From Lingula anatina (lineage: Eukaryota > Brachiopoda > Lingulata > Lingulida > Lingulidae): a stretch of DNA of 64,000 bases. Below are positions 38,891 through 50,878 of this stretch, in pieces. A program made the translations under genes and the position numbers. Every line of letters begins with the position of its first letter. Within the stretch, counting starts at the first letter, position 1. Location: NCBI RefSeq assembly GCF_001039355.2, contig NW_019775511.1:186484-250483 (forward strand). Direction: 5' to 3'. The notes below the pieces were generated by a model. That model ran no database searches. It was not told where the DNA came from and worked only from the letters and a program-made list of their open reading frames with translations.

Positions 38891-39297
38891 TCCTCTACCA
38901 GAGGACAACTGAGGGATGGCGTTTAATTCTGTGCAAAGGCCCTCGCATGTCACAGAACGGGAAAGTACACGGAATCGACCATAGCAATGTCTCTGTATAA
39001 TCTAGCGAAAAATCAATCCTTGTCCCCGGGTAATTGTAATATTCCACTAGTGTGAGAGCATTCTATTATGCATGCTTATATACTTACATATATCCCCCCC
39101 CCCTCCCCCCCCCCACCCCCGATTCTCACGTCGGATAAATTGTCAGGAACCACTTTAACGAACTACATGTATATTTCTGCAGACATGTAAGCTTAATGTG
39201 CGTATACGCCACCCCTACCCCCGAATTCTCAGGCAGAAAAAAATAAAATAGTTTTAGAATTATTTCCAAATTGTCAAAACACTAGTTCTTGATAAAG

Positions 39298-39340
<43 letters not shown>

Positions 39341-41114
39341 CACAAGTAAACATGCCGTGTGAGTGGGTGTGACTTCGGTTGTTCCTAGAGGCACACCTAT
39401 CGCAATGAGCAGGTCTCAACCACATAATTTGACCTTACAAAAGGTTTGTACAGGTAACAATGGCGCGTCCAAAGGCACAGCCGACGAGTGCCCTTCCTCA
39501 CCCCTTTAAATTCAAAGGTATCCGATACTACCCTTTCTTTTCTGCAATAAAAATAATAAGTAAACAAAAAATATCAATCATTAGTTAACAGCATAACTAC
39601 TAGTAGTAAAAGTATACAAAATCAAGAAAACTTTTTACCCCCTCCTCTTAGCAAAATCCTGCATCCGCGGCCACCAGTGGGGTAAAACTATTTATTTTCC
39701 CTATGGTTAACTTTTACCACTGTTTATCTTTCTATCTATCTATCTATCTTTATTTATTTATTTATTTATTTATTTATTGGTTGATTTTGATTCAGAGCCT
39801 TCAGTTTTGCCTTTAGTCAGTTGATTCTTTCATTTGTCATTTCAGAGAAAAGAAAACACGAAGCTATTGACGTAGAAAACTGGCCCAAGATGACACCGAT
39901 ATAACAGCAATGTCCGGAGGTGGATGTGTCCAATCGCCCTTCTTAATATTATTTTTCATAAGGTCACTTATAAGGTGAAGATATTTCAAGCCTGGAACAC
40001 GAAAGAAAAATTTAGCTTTTAATCTCATTTTTTAAGTCTAACGACAGTATAGCTCATTTTCCTTTATTCTTGATATGATTTTTTTTTGCTTGTTGAGAAA
40101 TGTGGTAAGCAATTTGCGACTGTGATTTAGTGAATGTTAAGTTTAACTACCTAATTATAAGGTAGCAATTCCCACATGCATTTTTTTTTCTTTTTTTCTT
40201 TTTATTTGGTAAGCATCTCGTACTCAACCCATTTTCGGATGTCACTTGAGGATAGGACGGATGTCGCAAAATCCACAGTGCTCTAGAGAGAGAAAGAGAG
40301 TCCGTTCTTAGTGAATTTCTGCCTCGTGGTGCCAATAACAGCGTATCACCGGGTGGAAATTCATCCATGCACGGCCTCCAAATACAACAGAGAGCTCTGT
40401 GCGTTCCAGATTGGCCTGATCCTGAGTCTCAGTTTTAGCATGATTCATCATATTTTTGAGGAGGAATAAAAAAAAGCATGTTAATCTTAGTAACATATTG
40501 ACATGTTTTTTCTGAGGAATACCCGAAGTTCGGCAAACGAAAACAGCATGCAAGAGTAAATATGTTTTAAATATGACAGTTTTCGTAAGTAGAAGTATTA
40601 ATTTTATTTAATAGAGGTAATTATTTTATTATGAGTGGAAGAATGTAGCATGTATTTTAAGTGTTACATTTGAACGAAAACTTCATCTGAACTAAAATAA
40701 ATAAATAAATAAATAAATAAAATCTGATATATGTAGGTCTATATTGGAGCAATGATGCCGACACCCAGCACATTTCGCCCATATAATATAGGTAAATTAT
40801 ATTACATTTACTGCCAGACGTATCTCAGCTGGGCAATTAGGCCTTAAAACATGGTATTTTACCTATTTCAGGACACATTGGGACTTTATCAGAATACATG
40901 CATTTTTGTGAATAAATTATAAATACTTCATTATTCGACTCTGTGGCGTTTTAAACTTTATTTATCAATGAAAATGTTGGATAAATGTAATTCGTTTCCA
41001 AATTGTTTTACTTAAAATGTATAACAGGCCTCTTAATTCAAAACAGCTTGAATTTTCCATATTTACGTAGGAGACACGAAAAAAAACTATTTTACAGATT
41101 AATTTTGAATGTGT
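38891..41114. other. Intergenic, no gene recognised
   Basis: Simple repeats at 39084-39120 (C-rich), 39301-39340 (ATT), 39733-39778 (ATCT then TTTA) and 40697-40722 (AAAT). No gene evidence. Confidence 0.5.
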
Positions 41115-41720
41115 GGTTAAATGATGACTCTTTAATTGGTAACATTATACCCAAAATATCACATGTTAATTACAATTTACGAATGACACGAAAATAAATA
41201 GCAAATATTTTGTATCATTTGCATGTCTGTTGTGTGTTGGGGGGGGGGGGAAGGGGGGCTTNNNNNNNNNNNNNNNNNNNNNNNNNNNNNNNNNNNNNNN
41301 NNNNNNNNNNNNNNNNNNNNNNNNNNNNNNNNNNNNNNNNNNNNNNNNNNNNNNNNNNNNNNNNNNNNNNNNNNNNNNNNNNNNNNNNNNNNNNNNNNNN
41401 NNNNNNNNNNNNNNNNNNNNNNNNNNNNNNNNNNNNNNNNNNNNNNNNNNNNNNNNNNNNNNNNNNNNNNNNNNNNNNNNNNNNNNNNNNNNNNNNNNNN
41501 GGGGGGGGGGGGGGGGGGGGGGGAGGCTTCACGCACACACATAAAATACAGAAAATGAAGATGGGTTAAGTGATTACTGCTTAATTGGTAACATTATACC
41601 CAAAATAACACATGTTAATTACAATTTACGAATGACACGAATATAAATAGCGAATATTTTGTATTCTTTGCATGTCTGTTGTGTGGGGGGGGGGGGGAGG
41701 AAAGGAGGGGCTTCACGCAC
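41115..41720. repeat. Tandem duplication with G-runs flanking an assembly gap
   Basis: The block ttaattggtaacattatacc to tttgcatgtctgttgtgtg, followed by a G run, occurs at about 41115-41260 and again at 41563-41697. The segment ggcttcacgcac also follows the G run at 41523 and 41708. Bases 41262-41500 are N. The unit appears to be about 450 bp; collapse or mis-sizing at the gap is possible. Confidence 0.85.
41262..41500. other. Assembly gap (239 N)
   Basis: Consecutive N between G-rich ends. Poly-Pro and poly-Gly open frames here are artefacts. Confidence 1.
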
Positions 41721-42755
41721 AATTTATGTTAGAAAATGAAAAAAATGAAAGAAAAAATAAGCTTGAACGTTTACCTAAACGTGAAAAAATACAGCTTTGA
41801 CCCGTTTCAGCATGCGTCTTTAGTACTTCATTAGCAAAGAGAAAATGCTGGTCTACTAAGAACACATTTCGTTAATTTCTACATTACATTTATAAAATTA
41901 AATTAAAATAAATTGTTCCACTCCTTGTTTATCTAGTGTGAAAGTAACCTAGAAATGAGACAAACTTGTGACCCAGTTGTCGGTCCCAAATTCTTATGTG
42001 AGGCACACCTCGGGTTATGCTACTGCAGTCAATATTTACTGTTTCCAACCTGCGTAGGAACATGAAGGTGACATAATGGTGACAAGCTTCATGGTAACTG
42101 GTATTTAATGAACATTTTAGAAATTAACCATTATTTGGGTACAGAGAACCAACGCGAAGGGATGTTATAGAGAATTAAGACGCAATAACTAAGGTTCTTG
42201 ACATCATTTAAAAGGCGTTCAGAGCAAAAAGTGGGTGCAAAGAATGTCAGAAACGATAAAGGTGGTAATTGTAAACAAGTTAAATTCTCATTTTATGCCG
42301 TTAAGAAAAACGTTTTATCTAATAGCTCGAACGCACTGGACCAAGAAAATGTCTCATCTTTATTGGTGTGCATTAGATAAAAGATTCTGTGACAAAACAG
42401 GTATGTTTTTGTTATTGAGAATTTGGATTATGGAATATGAATGTTAGCAATTTCTGTTACCGAGGGCTACAGCTCAGCATTACCCCACCATAGCTGAAAT
42501 GAAGAATAATGACGTCAGCACATGTGATTTGAGCGACCAAAAGGGCTGTACACGTTTTACCTCTTTATAATTTTTTGGTTGTATGTCTGCTTTTGTTCTG
42601 GCATATTGGCCATGGGGGATCAAGTCATAAACGTTTAATTCTCAAATTTCAATATTCAATACAGCAGATTAAGTAATGAATAAATTAGAAGATAAATTAA
42701 ACACATAGTTGAAAATTGAAATAAAATTTCAAAAATTAATAAAGAAATTAATCAA
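41721..42755. other. Intergenic, 3' side of the minus-strand coiled-coil gene
   Basis: No recognisable gene. An AATAAA on the minus strand (TTTATT at about 42358) could be the poly(A) signal for the gene at 42756-43248 if it has a 3' exon. Confidence 0.4.
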
Positions 42756-43248
42756 TTAATACTCACTATTTGATGTTTGCTGCGAAAGCTGGTTAAACTT
42801 CACCAAAAGGTCGTCGTACTTGGTCTGAAGGTCTCTCAGGTTTGCCTTGAACTCGTTCTGCAGGGCCGTCATGGCGGAATGCATCGTCTTCGCCAGTGTA
42901 TGTGTAGAGCCACACTTGATCGAAACCGGGTTACTCATAGACGGAGGTTCACGACTGGAAATAATANCCCCCCCCAAAAAAAAAAATCATAACAAGTGCC
43001 GAGGATTTTATAACCGAGGATATAACCGAGGATTTTATTTTAAAACTGTCCTCGCCCTATAGAACCTTTCCCTTTGTGCCCCCCCCCACCCCAGCCAAAA
43101 AAAAATAATAATAATAATAAATAATCAACCGACCATCTTGGATCCACCAGCGACAAGTTTAATGAAATCTATAATAATTCACCCACCGTTCTAACCCGTA
43201 GGAGAGGGCAACAAAGCCAACCAGAACCAGAACAGCTATCCGCGACAT
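42756..43248 (-). CDS. Small secreted coiled-coil protein, paralogue A (2 exons)
   Basis: Exon 1 is 43248-43187 and encodes a signal peptide (MSRIAVLVLVGFVALSYG) plus LER. The donor CG|GTGGGT splits an Arg codon (phase 2). Exon 2 is 42954-42756 after the acceptor tatttccag and restores R-R-E-P-P-S-M, then VSIKCG and a heptad-patterned helix (MTALQNEFKANLRDLQTKYD, then LLVKFNQLSQQ). The mature protein is about 68 residues, has one Cys and is probably an oligomerising secreted coil. The same architecture and splice phase occur in paralogue B on the opposite strand. The stop TAA at 42756 lies just after AATA|GTGAGTATT, a strong donor, so the real protein may continue into a further exon such as a C1q-like, collagen or C4 domain. 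I could not find one. A single N at 42967 lies in the intron. Confidence 0.72.
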
Positions 43249-44553
43249 CTTGCTTGGCTGCCTGAACAGATCAATGTGTTCGTCGCCGACTGTTAGGGCA
43301 CGGATCGCGATAGTAAGGCAATGGGTACAAACAGCTGTTGAGGTTCAGGAATTATGAACGACCACGGTATTTTGTCTTAAATCAAACACGATGGCGAACA
43401 TATGAGGTAACGGAACAGTGGCAGACTTAGAAAAGGTACTCGGGGGGGAAGGGGGGTAACTGGGCATGGTGAAGGCCTAAAGCAAGCACGTTGTTCTCCG
43501 ACTGCTCTGTAACTGAAGGAAAAATAAAGGACTTTCCCTGGGAGAAAAAGGAAAAGGCTGACAAATTATAAAGATTCTTAAAACATGATTTTCAAAAATC
43601 TCGGGGCGGGGAGGGGGCATATGTATTTCATTCTTAACTGATCTAAAAAGCGAATTGTATTTAATTGACGACATAACCGGAGCGTGTACAAATGGGTTCA
43701 CACTCTAGACATATTTTAATGGCGTCACCACAGGGATATTAAATTGGCGTATCAGTTAACCTAAAAAACAGTAAGTTATTTAAACTATGTTCCGCAACTG
43801 ATGATTTTGATTTTAACCAATGTTTTTTTAAATATTCATGACTATGCAGTTTAATCCAAGCGAAGAAAGTGGTTCACCTCGACATGCCTATGCCCTCATG
43901 CATATAGATTACTGGTGCGTAATCATGGTGCTAAGTGACGTCATCATAAGCTGGACTAGTACTGGTTTATGGCCTGGTTTTGGATGATTGAATTGCTGGC
44001 CACGTGACAGGTGGCTTAGATTTAGGGGACAGGACGTTAACCCGTGTTGGGTCAAGGTCGATTTCTTAAATTTTGGTTCTTTCAGTTCTATTATTTGTTT
44101 ATTCACTTTAATATTCCATTCATATTCAATCATATAAAATGAGATTTACAAATGTTAAAGTAATATCAGTGGATGAAATCAAATAATGCACAATACACAC
44201 TCGGGTCGAATCGCTCCTATCTTTCTAGATATCGAAAGCCACCATAGAACAGCACATTTGGTATTTGGTAATAAGTTTGTCTCCATACTGGCAGAAGTAC
44301 CGCGCCCTTATCTGATGCTCTGTCCCACAAACTCACTTCTTGCCGTCAAATGAAAAAAAAACAGTTATATAGACACTACTTTGTACGCGGGGATTGGGTG
44401 TGCGTGTGCGCGGACACGAACACACTGAAATATAAGTCAAAATGAGGATTAAGTGTTTACCGCGATAGCCTTGCAGCTGCCTCTTTTCTCGCGCAGCTTA
44501 TGAAATGATGATCAAACATTCACCATATTTCTGGCTTCAGCCCCTCAGGTAAC
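43249..44553. promoter_or_regulatory. Divergent intergenic region between coiled-coil paralogues A and B
   Basis: 1.3 kb separates the two head-to-head start codons, so it should hold both promoters. I see a TATA-like ttatatagac at 44365-44374 about 185 bp before the start of B. I see no clear TATA box near A. G-rich simple sequence lies at 43440-43457 and 43603-43617. Confidence 0.4.
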
Positions 44554-44947
44554 ATGTCGCGATATATTCTGCTTGTTTTGGTTGCCTTGTTTGCTTTCAC
44601 TTGCGGACTCGAACGGTGAGTAAGGAGTGATAATATTGAGTCTGTTGAGTCTTTTTTAATAAATAAGTGACAGAGAAGAAACGTATTAATTTTTTTCATT
44701 TTTCGGTGATGTTTCCATAAGTAAAAGAATCCGTTGCGTTGTTCACCCTATGACAAAAAATGTAAGAATAGCACATTCTAGCATTAATAGCAATTATTAA
44801 CAAATCTAAACAAGTCATGATTTTTTTCTTTTGGCCACAAACGGAAGCCACCAGCCTCAATGAATAGCCCTAGCCTCAGAAATGACTGGTCAGATTGTTG
44901 TCAAATTGTTGAACGCATTGTTCATTGAACAGAAATATTACATCTTG

Positions 44948-44983
<36 letters not shown>

Positions 44984-45052
44984 GGGGTGATTGTGACTTA
45001 AAAGTTCACTTTCCTGTGGCATGACCCATCATTTATTTATTTATTTTTCATT

Positions 45053-45090
<38 letters not shown>

Positions 45091-45295
45091 GTATTTCTGT
45101 AGGCGGGAGCCCTGGTCCATGACCCATGCTGTCTCCATAGCTTGTCCGACCACAGAGAAGTTGATGAGGCAAGTACAAGCGAGTATTGACGCAATGCGCA
45201 CCGACCTCAGGGCGAACATGAACAGCCTCAATTCCAAATACAACACCATGGTAACCAAGCTTGACCAGCTTTCCAAGCAGAGTACTGGGGTGTAG
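44554..45295 (+). CDS. Small secreted coiled-coil protein, paralogue B (2 exons)
   Basis: Exon 1 is 44554-44615 with signal peptide MSRYILLVLVALFAFTCG then LER; the donor is CG|GTGAGT (phase 2). Exon 2 is 45103-45295 after the acceptor tatttctgtag and gives R-R-E-P-W-S-M, then VSIACP and a heptad helix (MRTDLRANMNSLNSKYNTMV, then TKLDQLSKQS), ending at TAG. Identical exon phase, the shared LERREP.SM junction, VSI.C and the L..KY..L/MV.K..QLS.Q pattern show common ancestry with paralogue A. The intron holds an ATT microsatellite (44950-44983) and a TA repeat close to the acceptor. GTAG|GTCAGTAAG overlaps the stop, and a clean acceptor (ttctttttttcag) at 45597 is followed by AATAAA at 45698. 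A 3' UTR exon is therefore possible, or the protein is longer. Confidence 0.72.
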
Positions 45296-45456
45296 GTCAG
45301 TAAGCCATGTTCCGTTAATAGATTTTTGTTACAATACAAATCACCAGTCAACGAAGAAATTTATCAATTTATCTATAAGCTTCTGCTCTCGTTTGTATAT
45401 GGTCAGCGAAAAATTGTGAAATGTGATTTGGGAACTGGTATATATAAACACGTGTT

Positions 45457-45514
<58 letters not shown>

Positions 45515-46134
45515 ACTACTGTTTATTCATGTAAGCACTTAATTCAAAAAGTAACGATGTAAAACACATACTTAGCTATTGTATTCTTTTTTTCAGATGT
45601 CGACGGCGAAAGGCCCCTCTTTGTATGCAGTTACCAAAAATGGTGTTTTTTCTCCGTTTTCTGTTCGGAAATTGCTTTATAATTTTGTTTTATTTGGAAA
45701 TAAACAATTGCTTATTCAAGTAAAGTATTGTTTTTTATTACCACAATATCGGAGTGATGGTATGTATAAAGCATATACTTTTTTCACCACAAAAAGAAGC
45801 CTCCTTCCCAAAACTTAAAGAACCGTAAAGACTTAAGTCCCACTTCAAGTACCTACTTAGTAATGATATTGTTTCGTGAACAGCTATTACGGGATCTGGT
45901 ATCGGTAAAGATATTCTATACCACGTACCCAGAGAAAGAATATGCACCCCCTTCAAATATGATTTTCCACAGTGATTTCCACAGAAGTAAAAAAAAGCCA
46001 TTGAATTTAAAAGACGCCATCGAATATCATCAAATAAGCATCAAATAAGCACAAAAAGCATCAAATGTGCTCTTTAAATGTCGCGGGAGTGTGGGCATGC
46101 ACTGCGTCTACGGCGTACTGCCATTATGTGTGAG
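45296..46134. other. Intergenic / possible 3' UTR of paralogue B
   Basis: A (GA)n microsatellite occupies 45460-45511. The acceptor-like ttctttttttcag at 45585-45597 and AATAAA at 45698-45703 could mark a terminal untranslated exon of the plus-strand gene. Nothing else is recognised. Confidence 0.35.
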
Positions 46135-46538
46135 ATAATACACTGTAACCCGAGCGATATATGCCATAACACCTCAAGCGTCAGCGAGAGGTGTTCATGG
46201 CATATATCGCGAGAGGCCGACAGTGTATTATTTGACATACTTAGACCACGGTGGAAGTGAAGGACAAAAGATTCAGACGTGGTGTAACTCGCATAACCGC
46301 ACGTCTCGCATGAATGCGTTATAACCCGCTCATGGACCCGTGGTCTAAATAAGATAGATCCCTCGTCAGCGAGATTTAGATCGACCTAACTCCCTGGGGG
46401 TCCAGGCTAAATTGCAGTCAGCCAAGCGGGCACCATAGTTAATTACCCCCTTACAGCTTTTAGTAGGCGGGACAGACGCTTAAGCCGGCCAAGCTGACAG
46501 TAATCTAGTGAGACTCCCCACAGGGATAGATCGATCTA
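46135..46538. repeat. Cluster of nested inverted repeats
   Basis: Three inverted repeats lie side by side. (1) 46135-46233: ataatacactgt..gcgatatatgccat..aacacctc pairs with gaggtgttcatggcatatat..acagtgtattat, a stem of about 45 bp. (2) cttagaccacgg (46240) pairs with ccgtggtctaa (46338). (3) agatcgacctaactccctgg at about 46378 pairs with ccacagggatagatcgatct ending at about 46538. The base composition is clearly more GC-rich than the surroundings. No coding frame explains this. Confidence 0.85.
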
Positions 46539-46869
46539 AAAATCTATGGAAATGGGGTGTATTACATACCGAGAAAAATTACAGTCATTTCATTCTAAAA
46601 CACCCCTAAAACCGAATTAAGTGACCCTTTATCACGCTCTAGAGATGTTACATGAAATGAACTCGTCCACGTGCGCTGGTCACTTCCCACCAAATTCTTA
46701 CGTAATGTCTGACCAATTTGGTCAATTTTTGCTAAATACTTGTCATGGACGTTCAACTGGCGTGAAAAGTATTTAATCAATCGTCGACACTGTCCATACG
46801 CGTCTCAGCTGAGCCACACCTAGCTGGACCTGCTGCAGAAAAAGGTCCCAAGGCAAAACCTCTACTTTT

Positions 46870-47192
46870 AAGTGACATTTCTGATTAACAAGGAGCGTCG
46901 CCTGAATATAGTCAAACTAATTTTTCACAAGTGCAAAGGAGAAAGAAATACACTTTTTGGTGATATTTCTGACAACGAGGCAGTTTCGGAATATAGTCAA
47001 AATCAAACGGATGTGTATTACAAGGCCACAGGAGTAATAATTCTACGTTTTGGTGACATTTTTTTACTACGAGGCGATTTCGGAATATACATGTGCTTGT
47101 TTCAGAGCATGGAGCATGCTACATGTAATTACAAGTTCAAAGGGGGAAAATATTTGATATTTACCGATATATCTGATAAAGAGGAAGAATGA
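46870..47192 (+). repeat. Minisatellite, 3-4 degenerate units of about 90-105 bp
   Basis: Repeats of gtgacatttctgat..aa.gaggc, tttcggaatatagtcaaa, tacaagg.cacagga and aaata occur at about 46873, 46961, 47052 and 47158 (last partial). A 107-codon open frame covers it and shows matching protein repeats (FGDISDNEAVSEYSQ, FGDIFLLRGDFGIY, FTDISDKEEE), but there is no recognised domain or start context. Coding is possible but unsupported. Confidence 0.7.
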
Positions 47193-47906
47193 ACAGCTCA
47201 AAAACAAAAGGTAAATAACACAGCCCTCGTTAAAAAGTTATAGATTTACAAATAATTTGTACCCACGTGTACCTTAAATGTAAACTAATTCCCGTTTTCA
47301 AACCATATCCATATGATATGAATTAGTGTAATAAAATTATAAAAAATAATTGTTAAACATGAAATGTTTATGCAAATTTTTTAAGAGTGTGAGAGATTTT
47401 AAATTTGTCTACTGGTAGATATATAACGCAAGCAACGTCACTATTCTCTTGATGCCAAGAAGGTCTCATGATCATTCTGTCTTTGACTTTCAGCATTTAA
47501 GAGACCTCGACTGATTCAACCAAGATGTAGTCGTGAAATTCTAGACTACATCGAGGTTAAATCCGAGTTTTCCGAGAGACGCTACGCAGAAATGTCGAGT
47601 GAAGCGAGATACTTTGGGGTAGCAGCTCGAGGTTGCCCTCGATCTTCACTGAAGTTTATCTAAATGGACAGGCTTCAGTGATCATCATATCGCCACGGTC
47701 ACATAACATCCCTAGGTATGTATCTCATGTAGGCGGTGCGACATTCCTCCAACAAGGTAACAAGTCTGTTTTGTTGGGTATTGTCCCATTCTTCCAGAAG
47801 ATCGAGACTGTCGGAGCTGCCCCATTTTATACAAATAAGAGTTAGTATAAATGCAAATTTTGCATTTCTTAATTTTTTCATTTGACCTTGGAAAATAATA
47901 ATAATG

Positions 47907-47944
<38 letters not shown>

Positions 47945-48589
47945 TGTAAAATTTAGCTCTTCCAAATTGTAATATTGAGCTATTTGAATTAAAGGAAGTT
48001 TGCAGGTGCATCGAGATTTTTAATGGAATAAGCCTTTAAGAATGATTTATTATTAATATTATTATTGTTATTATTATTATTATTATTGTTGTTATTATTA
48101 TTATTATATACCGACCATTTGATGACCTTTGCCCCATAAAAGTGCACATAACTGACCAGAGACATATCTATGAATATTTAGTGAAAATCAAATATGGTAC
48201 AGGGAAGATTTCATTGCCTATATATCTCATAACTTCAGAGAGTCCGTTTATGTAAAAAAAGTGTGCTCGATAAAATATTTATCATTAAAGGGATAACAAC
48301 TCTTTTTCACAATAAATACAGTATAAACAATTCAAAGAAATAGAGTAAATTACATTTAACCACCAAAACGGTGGTTAGTGCAGTTATTCTGGAATCTGTG
48401 CTTGCCATCAGACCACGTGACCTCCATTGATTTCTAAAGAGACATTATTAAAAAACACTTTTTTGGAGCAAAAAAACCCGTAGACTGATTCATTAACTGT
48501 TGGTATATTGGTATCAATGACAAAATTGTTGTATGTCCCAGGAAATCTTTTCTAAACCGAAATAAACAGTTGTTATCCATTAAATGTAA
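47193..48589. other. Intergenic with microsatellites and a MITE copy
   Basis: Contains a hairpin (gatgtagtc..gactacatc, 47523-47554), (AAT)n at 47896-47943, (ATT)n at 48046-48108 and the MITE at 48285-48583. No gene recognised. Confidence 0.5.
48285..48583. mobile_element. TTAA-flanked MITE, second copy
   Basis: The left end TTAAAGGGATAACAACT and right end AGTTGTTATCCATTAA are inverted copies of each other, and TTAA flanks both sides. The interior matches the 22461 element (accacaaaacggtggtta region, gtgcttgccatc, gacctccatt). Confidence 0.78.
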
Positions 48590-48796
48590 TATTAATTCCA
48601 CTTCCTGTGTATCTACATTTAGAAATATAATATACTAAGTATAAGCCTTTACACTCATCTTTACGTTGCAAAAGAAATACTATTAATAACATTATTAATT
48701 TACTGTAGGTATCTGTATTACCCAACAATCTTTAACATTTTAAAAGTTCATTGGTTCCAAAAGCTGGACGCTTTCCCTGTCCAAAAAGTTTTATTT

Positions 48797-48799
<3 letters not shown>

Positions 48800-48869
<70 letters not shown>
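48800..48869. repeat. (TA)n microsatellite, 35 units
   Basis: Uninterrupted TA dinucleotide tract. Confidence 0.97.
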
Positions 48870-48872
<3 letters not shown>

Positions 48873-49879
48873 TTTCTTTACTTATCTATTTCCTCATTAA
48901 TGTATTTTTGTTTATTTGTGTTTTTTTGTTCATATCCTACGTAGTTATTCATATTCAAATGCCCCTTGTGTAAGAATAACATCTCTTTTGACATAAATGT
49001 ATAAACAACAAGATGAAATATTTTTATAAAAATAAGAAACAGAATATATAAAACAAACGAATATATTCATTTCAGCGAACATTTAATTTCTTACTATACA
49101 TCTGTCAGTCCCCAGTAAAGACAAAGTTCGCACATTTGACGAAAGCATTACTGCATAGGATGTGAATTAATGTTTGGCACAACAGTGTTTCTCAGTGGTT
49201 CTTGCAATGGGAATTTAACAGAAACTTTTAAAACACCAATAATAGATCACCATTGTACTATTACAGTTTTTATAGTATGTCCCAATGAGGCTTTGGTATT
49301 TGTGGTTTCAGCCAAGTCACATTCTTTTATTCTGAAAAATAAAAAGAAAAGATATATATTTACAATATATGTATCATCGCAGCTTAATTTTAGTTAAATT
49401 ATCTTAGAATAAATTTTAGCTGTGAAAAAAAGCCGTGAAACGAACAACTATTTTTCGTCAAAAGGGTCTCTTATATGTGACATGACACCGATTTACATTT
49501 AAATGCATTTTATTTTGATAGTTTTAATACCATGATAATAAACAAGCATGTAGAATACTCAATAAAACAGCTTCTATAACGTACATTTGTTGTTGGTTAT
49601 AGAGGACGCAAATTAGGGCAACAGTGGTTGTCTATTTATCAACATTTATCTATGTATCTATGTAGAAATAATTAAGAATCAGACTTCACAGAAGAGGCAT
49701 GCATAACAATTGGTAAGTCACGCGAAACAAACAGAATGGGGAGGGCACTGTTTTCAGTATGCGTTAAGAAGAGAGGTAATGACCAATATAATAGAATATA
49801 TTAGTTCCCCAGATAAGACTTAACTGGGATAAATGTAAGATGATATAGTTATGGTTTTCATGAAGAGTGAGTTGACTCT

Positions 49880-50770
49880 CTACATACTTTTCCCAACCAC
49901 AGGAAAACATTCGACGTACGGGTTACCATAGTACCATGGCGGACACAGACATTGCCACTTTGGTCGTTTACAGGCTCCGTTATATCGAACCTGAAAGTCG
50001 GGTTCAAACCTCACGCATACCGCGTTTTTGCCACAGAAAGGCGGCTTTGCGTTGCCTGCTAAAATGAAAAACAAACAATAGTCAATATCTCACTGTATTA
50101 TTTGAAAGACTGGTCAGGTGCAAATCTAAGAGAGCATTCACATCCAGTTGATCCATGGACTAACTGATCCGCGGGTAAAATATGACCCGAAAGTGTGACG
50201 AAATTTAATTGCTCTGTCCATGCTGGGACAGCACACTTGGGAGACAGGAATCCATTGTCAAGTGCGCGCCATTTTTGATCCGTGGTGTAGTAAGTCCACG
50301 GATCAATTGGTTCAAAATATGTCAATAATATTCCTTGAGCTTTCTAAAGGTCCTCTATGGGTTACATGCTATCTACATGTAGGTACAAGAAGGTTGTAAA
50401 ACCTAATAGAAATACAATAAATTCCATTTTTTTTTAATTTGTGCTAATAATGTTTTAAGAGATTATGACAAAAACCAAACTCATAAAAAAGAACTTGGAC
50501 AAACTTTGAATGTCGGCACATGTTCATTTATCATTGGTAAGCATGGGGAAATCGTTGTTATCCCCAGGAAATCTGCTTTGTGCCACTTTTCTCGCAAAAT
50601 TGAACAGTTGAAAGCATCTTTAGATCAATGCCATTCACGAAAGAAGATCAATTTTAAAGAAGCTATATTTCCATTTTGATATCAAGTAATTTTTCTTTAT
50701 ACTTGCTCGTGTAAAACTTACCCACAAACAGCAAACTTAGGCACAGGGCAACAATCAAAAACGTCTTCAT
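49880..50770 (-). CDS. Small secreted six-cysteine EGF-like peptide, gene 1 (2 exons)
   Basis: Exon 1 is 50770-50722 (49 nt) and encodes MKTFLIVALCLSLLFV plus the first base of Ala. The donor is G|GTAAGT (phase 1). Exon 2 is 50058-49880 after the acceptor cattttag and ends at TAG. The product is 75 residues: a 17-residue signal peptide, then a mature peptide of about 58 residues with six Cys spaced C-x5-C-x14-C-x6-C-x-C-x11-C. It contains CGKNAVC and a CLCPPWYYGNPYVEC end, which resembles the C.CP.GY.GDP...C end of EGF domains of the dumpy type. The six Cys suggest three disulfides. The target is unknown; family resemblance allows a signalling, matrix or defence peptide. A TATAAATA box lies 101-108 bp upstream of the ATG. 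It is 84% or so similar to gene 3 and shares its leader with gene 2. Confidence 0.85.
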
Positions 50771-50870
50771 CTTTTCCCTGAAGTTTTTTTAACCGTTAAT
50801 TATTTCTCCCCTTCGCAGTGCAAACTTAAACCCGATTTGGCTTATTTGAAGAGATTTTAGAGGGAACTCG

Positions 50871-50878
50871 TATTTATA
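50871..50878 (-). promoter_or_regulatory. TATA box of EGF-like gene 1
   Basis: TATAAATA on the minus strand (ggTATAAATAcgagttccct), conserved in position and context with gene 3 and, shorter, with gene 2. A conserved aataagcc motif follows between TATA box and ATG. Confidence 0.75.

Noticed and set aside
41177-41569. Poly-Pro and poly-Gly open frames
   Set aside because: Artefacts of translating N gap and G-run sequence.
47699-48011. Poly-Ile and poly-Tyr frames
   Set aside because: Translation of an (AAT)n microsatellite.
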